Of a stretch of 11,181 nt of DNA, positions 5,281 to 11,181 are shown piece after piece; the first letter of the stretch is position 1, and every line of letters starts with the position of its first letter. The position numbers and the translations under genes were made by a program. Source of the stretch: JBJSXF01 sp046086225. GTDB lineage: Bacteria > Actinomycetota > Acidimicrobiia > IMCC26256 > PALSA-610. The stretch covers positions 1 to 11,181 of the forward strand of contig JBJSXF010000163.1 in assembly GCA_046086225.1 (NCBI GenBank), given 5' to 3'. The notes below the pieces were generated by a model, which was given only the letters and a program-made list of their open reading frames with translations, made no database searches and was not told the origin of the DNA.

Positions 5281-5808
5281 TCAGTGACCCGTCGGCGCCA
5301 GGCCGGCGCGCAGGGCCTCGATCTCACCCGCCGACGGCGCGCCCGGGGCGAGCAGCAGCGCGTCGGGCACCGCGTCGACGAGTGCCCGCCGCCGCACGTA
5401 GAGGTGCCCGGCTTCGTGCACCAGGCGGGCCCGCGACCGAGCCCACTCGGGATCGGCGGCTCGGTCGTAGCCGAGGATCGCCGCTGCGTGCTCGACGTCG
5501 GTCATGGTCGGCCCCCGACCGAAGGCCGCGGCCCGGCGTCCGGCCAGCTCGGCGACCACCGGCACGACGTCGTCGGCCGACTCGTGCAGACCGAGCCGGA
5601 ACCGCTCGGCGGCCCGGCGGGCGAGCGAGTAGGCGTACCCGACGTTGGGACCGGGCGTGCCGAGGAGCGAGCCCGCATCGGCGGCACCGTCACCCGGACG
5701 ATCGGCCCGCCAGCCGGCGGCCGGGGGAACCGCGACCCCGGGCGGCAGGTTCTGCTGCTGGCGGGGCCGGGCGTCGGGGTCGGTCGGGACGTACGGATCC
5801 GTCGGCAC
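5281..5808 (-). CDS. Hypothetical protein, 175 aa, between cimA and gltX
   Basis: I do not recognise a named family. The GTG at 5808 is chosen because it lies 11 bp after the cimA stop; the upstream frame is antisense-like overlap with cimA. The first 50 residues are Pro/Ala/Gly/Asp-rich and probably disordered. Residues 54-115 (GPNVGYAYSLARRAAERFRL, then DDVVPVVAELAGRRAAAFGRGPTMTDVEHAAAILGY) look like a compact helical domain. From memory this resembles an uncharacterised actinobacterial family containing 'GPN.GYA..LA.RF' and 'RASLFGRAP'. HEAGH (131-135) formally fits the HExxH zinc-protease motif, but the protein is short and the surroundings are unlike a peptidase, so I give it little weight. 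There is no signal peptide or membrane segment. Spacing of 11 and 5 bp to its neighbours places it firmly inside the operon. Confidence 0.8.
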   Translation of the reverse strand: MPTDPYVPTDPDARPRQQQNLPPGVAVPPAAGWRADRPGDGAADAGSLLGTPGPNVGYAYSLARRAAERFRLGLHESADDVVPVVAELAGRRAAAFGRGPTMTDVEHAAAILGYDRAADPEWARSRARLVHEAGHLYVRRRALVDAVPDALLLAPGAPSAGEIEALRAGLAPTGH

Positions 5809-5819
5809 GGCGGCGGAGC

Positions 5820-7430
5820 CTACTGCTGCGGTGCCGACGCACCCGACCGCAGGAGCGCCAGGTGGATCGAGTCGAGCAGCGCCTGCCACGACGCCTCGAT
5901 GATGTTCTCGTTCACACCGATGGTCGTCCAGGTGGTCGCGCCGTCGGTGGAGTCGATGAGCACCCGGGTGACCGCGCCCGTACCGCGAGCGGTGTCGAGC
6001 ACCCGGACCTTGTAGTCGGTGAGGTGGAGGTGCTCGAGCGCCGGGTACATGCCGTCGAGGGCATTGCGCAGCGCCCGGTCGAGCGCGTTCACGGGACCGT
6101 TGCCCGCGGCGGTGGCGACGACCCGCCGTCCGCCCACGTGGACGCGCACCGTCGCCTCGGTGGTGACCGTGGCCCCCGTCTCGGCGGTGAGGGTGTCCAC
6201 CCCGGCCGCATCGTCGGTGATCACCCGGAACGACTCGACCCGGAACCAGTCGGGCGTCCAGCCCGCCGCCCGCCGCATGAGGAGCTCGAGCGAGCCGTCG
6301 GCGACCTCGAAGTGGTAGCCCTCGTGCTCGAGCCGCTTCAGGGTGTCGACCACGGCCGCGAGCTGCGGGCCCTCGATCGCGACGCCCAGCTCGCGGGCCT
6401 TCAGCTCGAGGGTCGAGCGGCCGGCCAGCTCCGAGACGACGAACCGGGTGCCGTTCCCGACCGCATCGGGCCGTACGTGCTCGTAGGCGTCGGGCCGCTT
6501 CGCGATCGCGCTCGTGTGCAGCCCTGCCTTGTGGGCGAACGCCGAATGCCCGACGTACGCGGCCTGGGGGTTGAGTGGCATGTTCACGAGCTCGGCGACG
6601 TGGTGGGCGACCGGGGTGAGGCGGTCCATGCGGTCGGCCGGGATCGTCTCGTAGCCCATCTTGAGGGTGAGGTTCGGGATGATCGTCGTGAGGTTGCAGT
6701 TGCCCGTGCGCTCGCCGTAGCCGTTGATCGTGCCTTGCACCTGGGTGGCGCCGCCGCGCACCCCGGCGAGGGCGTTGGCGACGCCGGTGCCCGCGTCGTC
6801 GTGCAGGTGCACGGCGACGGTCGTGTCGCGGCCGAACTGGGCGACCACCGCGGCGACGGTCGACTCGACCCGGTCGGGCAGGGTGCCGCCGTTCGTGTCG
6901 CACAGCACGAGGTGACTCGCTCCGGCCATCGTCGCCGCCTCGAGCACCCGCAGCGCGAACTCGGGGTCGTCGGCGTAGCCGTCGAAGAAGTGTTCGGCGT
7001 CGAAGAGCACCTGCAGGCCCGCCGACCGCAGGTAGGCGACCGAGTCGGCGACCATCGCCACACCCTCGTCGAGCGTGGTGCCGAGCGCCTCGGTCACGTG
7101 GTACGACCACGACTTCCCGACGATGCACACGGCCCCGACCCCGGCCTCGACCAGGTGGCGGAGCGTGTCGTCGCTGTCGACCTTCCCCTTCACCCGCCGG
7201 GTCGACCCGAACGCCACGAGGGTGGCGTGCGCGAGCACGAGCTCGGCCGGCGCGCGCCGGAACAGCTCGTCGTCCTTCGGGTTGGCGCCGGGCCAGCCCG
7301 CCTCGATGAAGTCGACCCCGAGCCAGTCGAGCTGCTCGGCGATGCGGAGCTTGTCCTCGACGGTGAGCGAGATGCCCTCGAGCTGGGACCCGTCGCGCAG
7401 CGTGGTGTCGTAGATCTCGATCTTCGTCAT
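5820..7430 (-). CDS. cimA: Citramalate synthase
   Basis: CimA condenses pyruvate and acetyl-CoA to (R)-citramalate, the committed step of the threonine-independent route to 2-oxobutyrate and isoleucine. The 536-residue protein has a DRE-TIM barrel in the first half: YDTTLRDGSQ (7-16, with Arg12-Asp13), VHLHDDAGTGVAN (207-219, with the HxH metal ligands) and NGYGERTGNCNL (236-247). The linker and C-terminal LeuA-type regulatory dimerisation domain (about 400-525) are complete, so end-product inhibition is plausible. The overall pattern (GSQ after LRDG, long C-domain) matches the CimA branch rather than 2-isopropylmalate or homocitrate synthase. The ATG overlaps the ilvE stop (ATGA), so translation is coupled. 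It lies downstream of a leader peptide rich in Ile codons, which fits its pathway. Confidence 0.92.
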   Translation of the reverse strand: MTKIEIYDTTLRDGSQLEGISLTVEDKLRIAEQLDWLGVDFIEAGWPGANPKDDELFRRAPAELVLAHATLVAFGSTRRVKGKVDSDDTLRHLVEAGVGAVCIVGKSWSYHVTEALGTTLDEGVAMVADSVAYLRSAGLQVLFDAEHFFDGYADDPEFALRVLEAATMAGASHLVLCDTNGGTLPDRVESTVAAVVAQFGRDTTVAVHLHDDAGTGVANALAGVRGGATQVQGTINGYGERTGNCNLTTIIPNLTLKMGYETIPADRMDRLTPVAHHVAELVNMPLNPQAAYVGHSAFAHKAGLHTSAIAKRPDAYEHVRPDAVGNGTRFVVSELAGRSTLELKARELGVAIEGPQLAAVVDTLKRLEHEGYHFEVADGSLELLMRRAAGWTPDWFRVESFRVITDDAAGVDTLTAETGATVTTEATVRVHVGGRRVVATAAGNGPVNALDRALRNALDGMYPALEHLHLTDYKVRVLDTARGTGAVTRVLIDSTDGATTWTTIGVNENIIEASWQALLDSIHLALLRSGASAPQQ

Positions 7431-8341
7431 ACGGTCTCGCACCACCGTGCGTACTTCGGCACCTGACCCCGCACCGTGCGGGCGTACTCCTCGGCCACCG
7501 TGCGGGTGATCGGCCCCGGGCAGGGGATCGCCCGGTCGTCGACCGAGTTCACGGCGCTGATCTCGGCCGCGGTGCCGCACACGAAGATCTCCTCGGCGAT
7601 GTAGAGATCGCTCCGGGAGAGATGCTCCACCGCCACCTCGAAGCCGTGGTCGCGCGCGATCGCGATCGCGGTGTCCTGGGTGAGCCCGGGTAGGGCTCCG
7701 GCCGAGATCGGCGGGGTGATGACCCGGCCCTTGCGCACCACGAAGATGTTCTCGCCGGTGCACTCCGACACGAGACCCTCGGGATTGAGCATGATCGCCT
7801 CGTCGTACCCGGCGTTCAGCGCCTCGACCTTGGCGAGCGACGAGTTCACGTAGTTGCCCGTGGTCTTCGAGAGCGGGGGCATCGTGTTGTGATCGTGCCG
7901 GCTCCACGACGAGATCTTCATCCGCACGCCCTTGGTGACCGCCTCGGGGCCGAGGTACGCACCCCACGGCCAGCAGGCGATAGCCACCTCGGCGACGCAC
8001 GGCAGGGTGTTGAGCCCCATCTCGCCGTACCCGTAGAACACGAGGGGTCGGATGTAGCACTCCTGCAGCCCGGTGCGCCGCACCGTCTCCTTCACCGCGT
8101 CGACGATCTCGGCCACGGTGTAGGGGATGTCCATCATCATGATCCGGGCCGAGTCGAAGAGCCGCTCGACGTGCTCGGTGAGCCGGAACACGGCAGGACC
8201 GTCGGGCGTCTCGTAGGCCCGGATGCCCTCGAACACGCCCGTGCCGTAGTGGAGCGTGTGCGTGAGGATGTGCACGTTGGCGTCGGCCCACGGCACGAAC
8301 TCGCCGTTGAACCAGATCTGCTCGGTGGGGGTGATGGGCAT
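7427..8341 (-). CDS. ilvE: Branched-chain amino acid aminotransferase
   Basis: IlvE is a PLP enzyme that performs the last step in Ile, Val and Leu synthesis, swapping an amino group between glutamate and the branched 2-oxo acids. This 304-residue fold-type IV protein starts MPITPTEQIWFNGEFVPW. It has the substrate-loop motif HTLHYGTGVFEGIRAY (28-43), the PLP lysine in LSKTTGNY (Lys159, the same position as in E. coli IlvE from memory), the class IV signature ECTGENIFVV (193-202), and GALPGLTQDTAI and EIFVCGTAAEI later in the chain. GAGGAG sits 6 bases before the ATG. It lies 34 bp after leuB and overlaps cimA by 3 bases. The motifs favour IlvE over D-amino acid transaminase or aminodeoxychorismate lyase. 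Confidence 0.96.
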   Translation of the reverse strand: MPITPTEQIWFNGEFVPWADANVHILTHTLHYGTGVFEGIRAYETPDGPAVFRLTEHVERLFDSARIMMMDIPYTVAEIVDAVKETVRRTGLQECYIRPLVFYGYGEMGLNTLPCVAEVAIACWPWGAYLGPEAVTKGVRMKISSWSRHDHNTMPPLSKTTGNYVNSSLAKVEALNAGYDEAIMLNPEGLVSECTGENIFVVRKGRVITPPISAGALPGLTQDTAIAIARDHGFEVAVEHLSRSDLYIAEEIFVCGTAAEISAVNSVDDRAIPCPGPITRTVAEEYARTVRGQVPKYARWCETV

Positions 8342-8342
8342 C

Positions 8343-8378
8343 AGGTGCTCCTCGTACTCACAGTGCTCAGAGTGCTCA
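8343..8378 (-). repeat. 9-bp tandem repeat with three in-frame stops in the leuB-ilvE spacer
   Basis: On the minus strand the leuB stop begins a series of 9-base units: TGAGCACTC, TGAGCACTG, TGAGTACGA and a degenerate GGAGCACCT. The first three each begin with TGA in the leuB frame, so leuB has three consecutive stops. The third and fourth units together supply the GAGGAG ribosome site of ilvE. The series ends one base before the ilvE ATG. Confidence 0.75.
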
Positions 8379-9368
8379 CAGGGCGGCGCGAATCGCCTCG
8401 CCGATTCCCTCGGTCGTGCCTTCGACGGCGTCGGTCGCTTCCACGGCCGCCCGGATGCGGTCGGCCGCCGCCTCCTCGCCGAGGAAGTCGCACATCATCG
8501 CCGCCGAGATGACCGCGGCGCGCGGGTCGGCCTTGCCCGTGCCCGCGATGTCGGGGGCCGAGCCGTGCACCGGCTCGAACAGGCTCGGACCGGTGCGGGC
8601 CGGGTTGAGGTTGGCCGACGCCGCCCGACCGACCCCGCCGGCCACCGCACCACCGAGATCGGTGAGGATGTCGCAGAAGAGGTTGTCGGTGACGATCACG
8701 TCGTAGCGACCCGGGTCCTCCACGAAGTAGATGCACGCCGCATCGACGTGGTTGTAGGCCGTCGAGACATCGGGATACTCGGCGGCCACCGCGTCGAAGG
8801 TGCGCTGCCAGAGATCACCGGCGAAGGTGAGCACGTTCGTCTTGTGCACGAGCGTGCAGTGCCGCCGCTCGCGTGATCGCGCGAGGTCGAACGCGAAGCG
8901 GATGCAGCGCTCCACGCCCATCCGGGTGTTCACCGAGCCCTGGGTCGCCACCTCGTGCGGAGTGCCGTGGCGCAGGAACCCGCCCTCACCCGCGTACGTG
9001 CCCTCGGTGTTCTCGCGCACGACGAAGAAGTCGACGCCGTCGTTGTAGCGGTTGGGTCCGCAGCGGAACGGCCGGAGGTTGACGAAGAGGTCGAGGGCGA
9101 AGCGCATGCGCAGGAGCACGCCGCGCTCGAGCACCCCGGGCGGCACCTCGGGGGTGCCGATCGCGCCCAGGAGGATCGCGTCGAAGCCGCGGAGCTCGTC
9201 GAGCACCTCGTCGGGCAGCACCTCGCCGGTCGCCAAGTAGCGGCGGCCGCCGAGGTCGTAGTCGCGGGTCTCGAGCGCCACGCCCGCGGCGCGCACGACG
9301 TCGAGCGCCACGCCGGTGACCTCCGGCCCGATGCCGTCACCTCCGATGACCGCAACCCGGTGCGTCAC
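8376..9368 (-). CDS. leuB: 3-isopropylmalate dehydrogenase
   Basis: LeuB oxidatively decarboxylates 3-isopropylmalate in leucine synthesis and, in the citramalate route, the methylmalate that gives 2-oxobutyrate for isoleucine. The 330-residue protein shows GGDGIGPEV (9-17), the substrate-binding arginines in LRMRFALDLFVNLRP (86-100), the catalytic Tyr in EGTYAGEGG (Tyr125) and Lys in VHKTNVL (Lys176), the metal-binding Asp block TDNLFCDILTD (227-237) and the NAD-site HGSAPDIAG (268-276). The GTG start is fixed by AAGGAGG 6 bases upstream (9381-9375). It is the first full gene after the attenuator at 9404-9460. Tartrate/malate dehydrogenases share the fold, but the neighbours ilvE and cimA support LeuB. 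Confidence 0.94.
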   Translation of the reverse strand: MTHRVAVIGGDGIGPEVTGVALDVVRAAGVALETRDYDLGGRRYLATGEVLPDEVLDELRGFDAILLGAIGTPEVPPGVLERGVLLRMRFALDLFVNLRPFRCGPNRYNDGVDFFVVRENTEGTYAGEGGFLRHGTPHEVATQGSVNTRMGVERCIRFAFDLARSRERRHCTLVHKTNVLTFAGDLWQRTFDAVAAEYPDVSTAYNHVDAACIYFVEDPGRYDVIVTDNLFCDILTDLGGAVAGGVGRAASANLNPARTGPSLFEPVHGSAPDIAGTGKADPRAAVISAAMMCDFLGEEAAADRIRAAVEATDAVEGTTEGIGEAIRAAL

Positions 9369-9374
9369 CTCGAT

Positions 9375-9381
9375 CCTCCTT
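9375..9381 (-). promoter_or_regulatory. Strong ribosome binding site of leuB
   Basis: AAGGAGG on the minus strand lies 6 bases upstream of the GTG at 9368. It is the best Shine-Dalgarno match in the window. It decides the leuB start and contrasts with the apparently leaderless starts of cofC, greA and the leader peptide. Confidence 0.85.
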
Positions 9382-9403
9382 CGCGCTTCGTGACCTGTTC
9401 AAC

Positions 9404-9431
9404 AAAAAACCGTCCACCGGGGTGGACGGTT
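9404..9431 (-). terminator. Intrinsic terminator acting as attenuator upstream of leuB
   Basis: On the minus strand AACCGTCCACC (9431-9421) pairs with GGTGGACGGTT (9418-9408), an 11-bp stem whose innermost pairs probably open to a larger loop. The stem runs into six Ts (9409-9404). It points toward leuB and lies 35 bp before its start, and the only minus-strand coding sequence before it is the short Ile-rich leader. Stem plus T-run is the classic intrinsic terminator, and it is the only one in the window with a T-run. Confidence 0.88.
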
Positions 9432-9448
9432 GCTGCGGACGCCGGTGG
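9414..9448 (-). promoter_or_regulatory. Candidate antiterminator pairing
   Basis: On the minus strand CCACCGG (9448-9442) is the exact reverse complement of CCGGTGG (9420-9414), which overlaps the terminator loop and 3' arm. The two structures therefore exclude each other. A ribosome stalled on the Ile codons (9472-9464) should leave 9448-9442 free. One sitting on the stop codon (9460-9458) should cover it and let the terminator form. The pairing is short (7 bp), so it is a proposal from visible complementarity only. Confidence 0.5.
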
Positions 9449-9457
9449 GGCGCCCGC

Positions 9458-9532
9458 TCACGGAATGATGATGACCGACGACTGACGGAAACCCGGGAGA
9501 CCCGGTCGCAGCGACGCATGCGGCGAGCACAT
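9458..9532 (-). CDS. Leader peptide of the leuB-ilvE-cimA unit, 24 aa, ending SSVIIIP
   Basis: The short frame starts at ATG 9532, begins MCSPHASLRPG and ends with codons GTC ATC ATC ATT CCG TGA, that is Val-Ile-Ile-Ile-Pro-stop. Three successive Ile codons after a Val codon are the mark of a ribosome-mediated attenuation leader for branched-chain amino acids. Similar Val/Ile/Leu-rich leaders precede ilv and leu genes in enterobacteria and corynebacteria. The stop lies 26 nt before the terminator stem. A TACACT -10 element ends 8 bases before the ATG and there is no Shine-Dalgarno sequence, so the peptide is probably translated from a leaderless end. An in-frame GTG at 9538 is an alternative. 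The peptide itself probably has no function beyond being translated. Confidence 0.8.
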   Translation of the reverse strand: MCSPHASLRPGLPGFRQSSVIIIP

Positions 9533-9540
9533 GGACACGG

Positions 9541-9546
9541 AGTGTA
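9541..9546 (-). promoter_or_regulatory. Candidate -10 element of the leuB operon
   Basis: TACACT on the minus strand is a 4-of-6 match to TATAAT. It ends 8 bases before the leader-peptide ATG, placing the transcription start at or a few bases before that ATG. No -35 match is visible 16-18 bases upstream in the very G/C-rich flank. Confidence 0.5.
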
Positions 9547-9584
9547 GTCGGGGGGCCCGGGGCGGCACCGGGGCGGGCGGCCGG

Positions 9585-9590
9585 TAGCCT
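9585..9590 (+). promoter_or_regulatory. Candidate -10 element of greA
   Basis: TAGCCT ends 11 bases before the greA ATG and is embedded in GGTAGCCT, the same octamer found before cofC (1220-1227). Expected start sites leave only about 2-5 untranslated bases, and no Shine-Dalgarno sequence is present. It is divergent from the leuB operon promoter about 40 bp away. Confidence 0.45.
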
Positions 9591-9601
9591 CCCCGGTCTG
9601 T

Positions 9602-10078
9602 ATGGCGGCTTCCCACCTCTCCCCTCAGGCCTACGAGCGGCTCCGCGCCGAGCTCGAGGAGCGCACGACGACCCGGCGCCGCGAGATCTCGCTCTGGATC
9701 GAGCGGGCCCGTGAGCACGGCGACCTCAGCGAGAACGCCGACTACGACGCGGCCAAGAACGAGCAAGGGCACAACGAGGCCCGGGTCCGTCAGCTCGAGG
9801 CGATGCTGAAGGAAGCCGTCGTGCTCGAGGGCACGCCCACCGGCGACGAGATCGCACCCGGCTCGCTCGTCGAACTCCGCTACGAGGGCGACGACGCCGT
9901 CACCACCTACCTCGTCGGGTCGATCGAGGAACGGCACGAGACGTACGACGTCCTCTCCCCGAACTCGCCCCTCGGTCAGGCGCTCCTCGGCAAGGGTCCG
10001 GGTGCCACCGTCACCTACCAAGGTCCGCGTCGGGAGCTGTCGGTCACGGTCGTGGCCGTGCGTCCGCTCGACGACTGA
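9602..10078 (+). CDS. greA: Transcription elongation factor GreA
   Basis: GreA enters the secondary channel of RNA polymerase and stimulates cleavage of backtracked RNA so that stalled complexes restart. The 158 residues fit the family. The N-terminal coiled coil (about 5-75) has the tip motif AREHGDLSENADYDAAKNEQ (36-55) with Asp41 and Glu44, the two acidic residues that coordinate the catalytic magnesium. The C-terminal FKBP-like domain carries SPNSPLGQALLGKGPGATV (119-137). The ATG at 9602 is the natural start, just before the coiled coil. No ribosome site is visible and a -10 element lies 11 bases upstream. The next gene begins 6 bp after the stop. Confidence 0.97.
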   Translation: MAASHLSPQAYERLRAELEERTTTRRREISLWIERAREHGDLSENADYDAAKNEQGHNEARVRQLEAMLKEAVVLEGTPTGDEIAPGSLVELRYEGDDAVTTYLVGSIEERHETYDVLSPNSPLGQALLGKGPGATVTYQGPRRELSVTVVAVRPLDD

Positions 10079-10084
10079 CCCCGC

Positions 10085-11181
10085 GTGCCCCGGTTCGCCG
10101 CGGTCCGGCGTCGGGCCGCTCTGCTCGTCACCGTGATCGCGGTCGGCACGGTCGGTGCGGTCGGTGCGGGTTGCGGCGGTGGCGACGGCGAGCCGACCGG
10201 ACCGAAGGCCCTCCCGGCCGCGACCGTCTCCCGCCTGCAGGACGCACTCGACACGACCCGCACCCGCATGGGATTCCCCGGCGTGATCGCCGGGGTCTGG
10301 ACGCGTGACGGATCCTGGACCGGAGTCTCGGGCACGGCCGGACCCGACGGCGGCGGGCCGCCCGACCCGCAGGCCGCGACCCGCATCGGGAGTGTCACCA
10401 AGACGTTCACGGTGACGCTGCTGCTCCAGCTCGCCGCCGACGACCGCCTCTCGCTCGACGATCCGATCGGCGACTGGTTCCCCGGGATCCCCAACCCGAC
10501 GGCGCGCCTGCACGACCTCGCGGCGATGCGCAGCGGCATTCCCGACTACGCGGCCGACCCGACCTTCCAGCGCGAGATGCTCACGAAGCCGACACGCACG
10601 TTCACGGCCGACGAGCTCATCGCCTTCGCTCGACTGCACCCGGCCGACTTCGCGCCGGGCACGCGGTTCGCCTGGTCGAACACCAACACGGTGTTGCTCG
10701 CCCGGGTGGTGTCCGAGGTGGCCGGGAAGCCCTTCGGCGCGCTGCTCGAGGAGCGCATCCTCCGGCCGCTCGGCCTCGACCGCACCTCATATCCCGGCGC
10801 GTCGGCCGATCTGCCCGTGCCGCGGTGGCGCGGCGTCACCGACCAGGGCCGACCCTCGTGGCAGGCGACCGACGCCACCGAGTGGAATCCGTCCTGGGCG
10901 GCCGAGGCCGGGGCGATGATCTCGACCCTCGACGATCTCCGGACGTGGACGGTGGCCCTCGCCACCGGCGAGGGGGTCCTCGACGCCGAGGCCCAAGCGG
11001 CGCGCCTCGATTCGCTCGCCGAGGTCCGCAGTGCGCCTCGGATGAGCTACGGGCTCGGACTGCGGTCACTCTCCGGCTGGCTCGGCCACACGGGCGAGTT
11101 CCCCGGCTACGGCGCCGAGATCGGCTACGACCCCGAGACCGGCACCACCGTCGTCGTGCTCACCAACAGCGACGTCGCCGG
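10085..11181 (+). CDS. Lipoprotein of the serine beta-lactamase/DD-peptidase family, 3' end outside window
   Basis: The frame is open for 365 codons from GTG 10085 to the window edge. Residues 1-30 look like a lipoprotein signal: RRR, a hydrophobic stretch LLVTVIAVGTVGAVGAG, then Cys30 as the lipidation site. From residue 45 on it is the beta-lactamase/class C penicillin-binding fold (PF00144-type). The nucleophile motif is SVTK (Ser103, Lys106). The second motif is WSN (197-199), where Tyr is usual. The third is HTG (335-337), followed by EFPGYGAEIGYDPETG. Members hydrolyse beta-lactams, peptidoglycan D-Ala bonds, esters or other amides, usually outside the membrane. The Tyr-to-Trp change removes the usual base, so activity is uncertain. 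It follows greA by 6 bp and is probably co-transcribed. The exact substrate cannot be told. Confidence 0.9.
   Translation, partial: MPRFAAVRRRAALLVTVIAVGTVGAVGAGCGGGDGEPTGPKALPAATVSRLQDALDTTRTRMGFPGVIAGVWTRDGSWTGVSGTAGPDGGGPPDPQAATRIGSVTKTFTVTLLLQLAADDRLSLDDPIGDWFPGIPNPTARLHDLAAMRSGIPDYAADPTFQREMLTKPTRTFTADELIAFARLHPADFAPGTRFAWSNTNTVLLARVVSEVAGKPFGALLEERILRPLGLDRTSYPGASADLPVPRWRGVTDQGRPSWQATDATEWNPSWAAEAGAMISTLDDLRTWTVALATGEGVLDAEAQAARLDSLAEVRSAPRMSYGLGLRSLSGWLGHTGEFPGYGAEIGYDPETGTTVVVLTNSDVA

Noticed and set aside
5103..7466. A 787-codon open frame on the + strand
   Set aside because: It is antisense to gltX, the 175-aa gene and cimA. Its composition (Arg/Gly/Val/Glu-rich, no domains) is that of a GC-rich shadow frame.
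7431..8291. N-terminal extension of cimA to an 823-residue protein
   Set aside because: The extra residues are the ilvE gene read in another frame. MTKIEIYDTTLRDGSQ at 7430 is the normal CimA N-terminus.
9404..9431. Terminator serving a + strand gene
   Set aside because: The T-run is on the minus-strand side only, and no + strand gene ends before it.
9369..9601. T-box riboswitch or metabolite riboswitch upstream of leuB
   Set aside because: The T-box core sequence and specifier stem-loops are absent, and the leader is too short. The short Ile-rich ORF plus terminator explains the region better.
9533..10639. Long minus-strand frame in phase with the leader peptide
   Set aside because: It lies antisense to greA and the lipoprotein and has no domains. 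Only the last 25 codons, downstream of the -10 element, make sense.

Overview
The window is about 70% GC, nearly all coding, and shows no mobile elements, CRISPR or rRNA. Cofactor F420 synthesis (CofC/FbiD type), citramalate-route isoleucine synthesis, a lysine/alanine/proline-rich chromosomal protein beside HU, and a GluRS next to tRNA-Gln all point to an actinobacterium. Apparent leaderless starts fit this. An Acidimicrobiia-like lineage is a guess, not shown. From memory, the order cofC/fbiD - hup - gltX with tRNA-Gln/Glu - branched-chain amino acid genes resembles the Mycobacterium tuberculosis Rv2983-Rv2995c region and a similar Streptomyces region, so this looks like an old core neighbourhood.

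Layout. 1-95: tail of a + strand gene, perhaps an alpha-mannosidase-like enzyme. 142-1170 (-): unrecognised 342-residue protein, divergent from cofC. 1237-2555 (+): cofC and a PIG-L/LmbE deacetylase overlapping by 4 bp. 2601-2630: perfect 13-bp hairpin between convergent units. 2649-3279 (-): HU followed by a separate 83-residue PAKK-type basic protein; together they look like a two-gene version of mycobacterial HupB. 3345-3625: no gene, several inverted repeats. 3626-9546 (-): one apparent transcription unit, in transcription order leader peptide, attenuator, leuB, ilvE, cimA, a 175-residue unknown, gltX, tRNA-Gln(CUG), tRNA-Glu(CUC), terminator. 9585-11181 (+): greA, then a lipoprotein of the serine beta-lactamase/DD-peptidase fold that runs off the end.

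The most interesting feature is upstream of leuB. A 24-codon leader ORF ends in Val-Ile-Ile-Ile-Pro-stop. It is followed by a GC-rich hairpin with a T-run and by a 7-base segment that could instead pair with the hairpin's 3' arm. The spacing suits classical ribosome-mediated attenuation. Because cimA, leuB and ilvE can all serve isoleucine synthesis, charged tRNA-Ile would be the expected signal. No clear terminator was seen before the end of the tRNAs, so the same switch may also feed into gltX, tRNA-Gln and tRNA-Glu.
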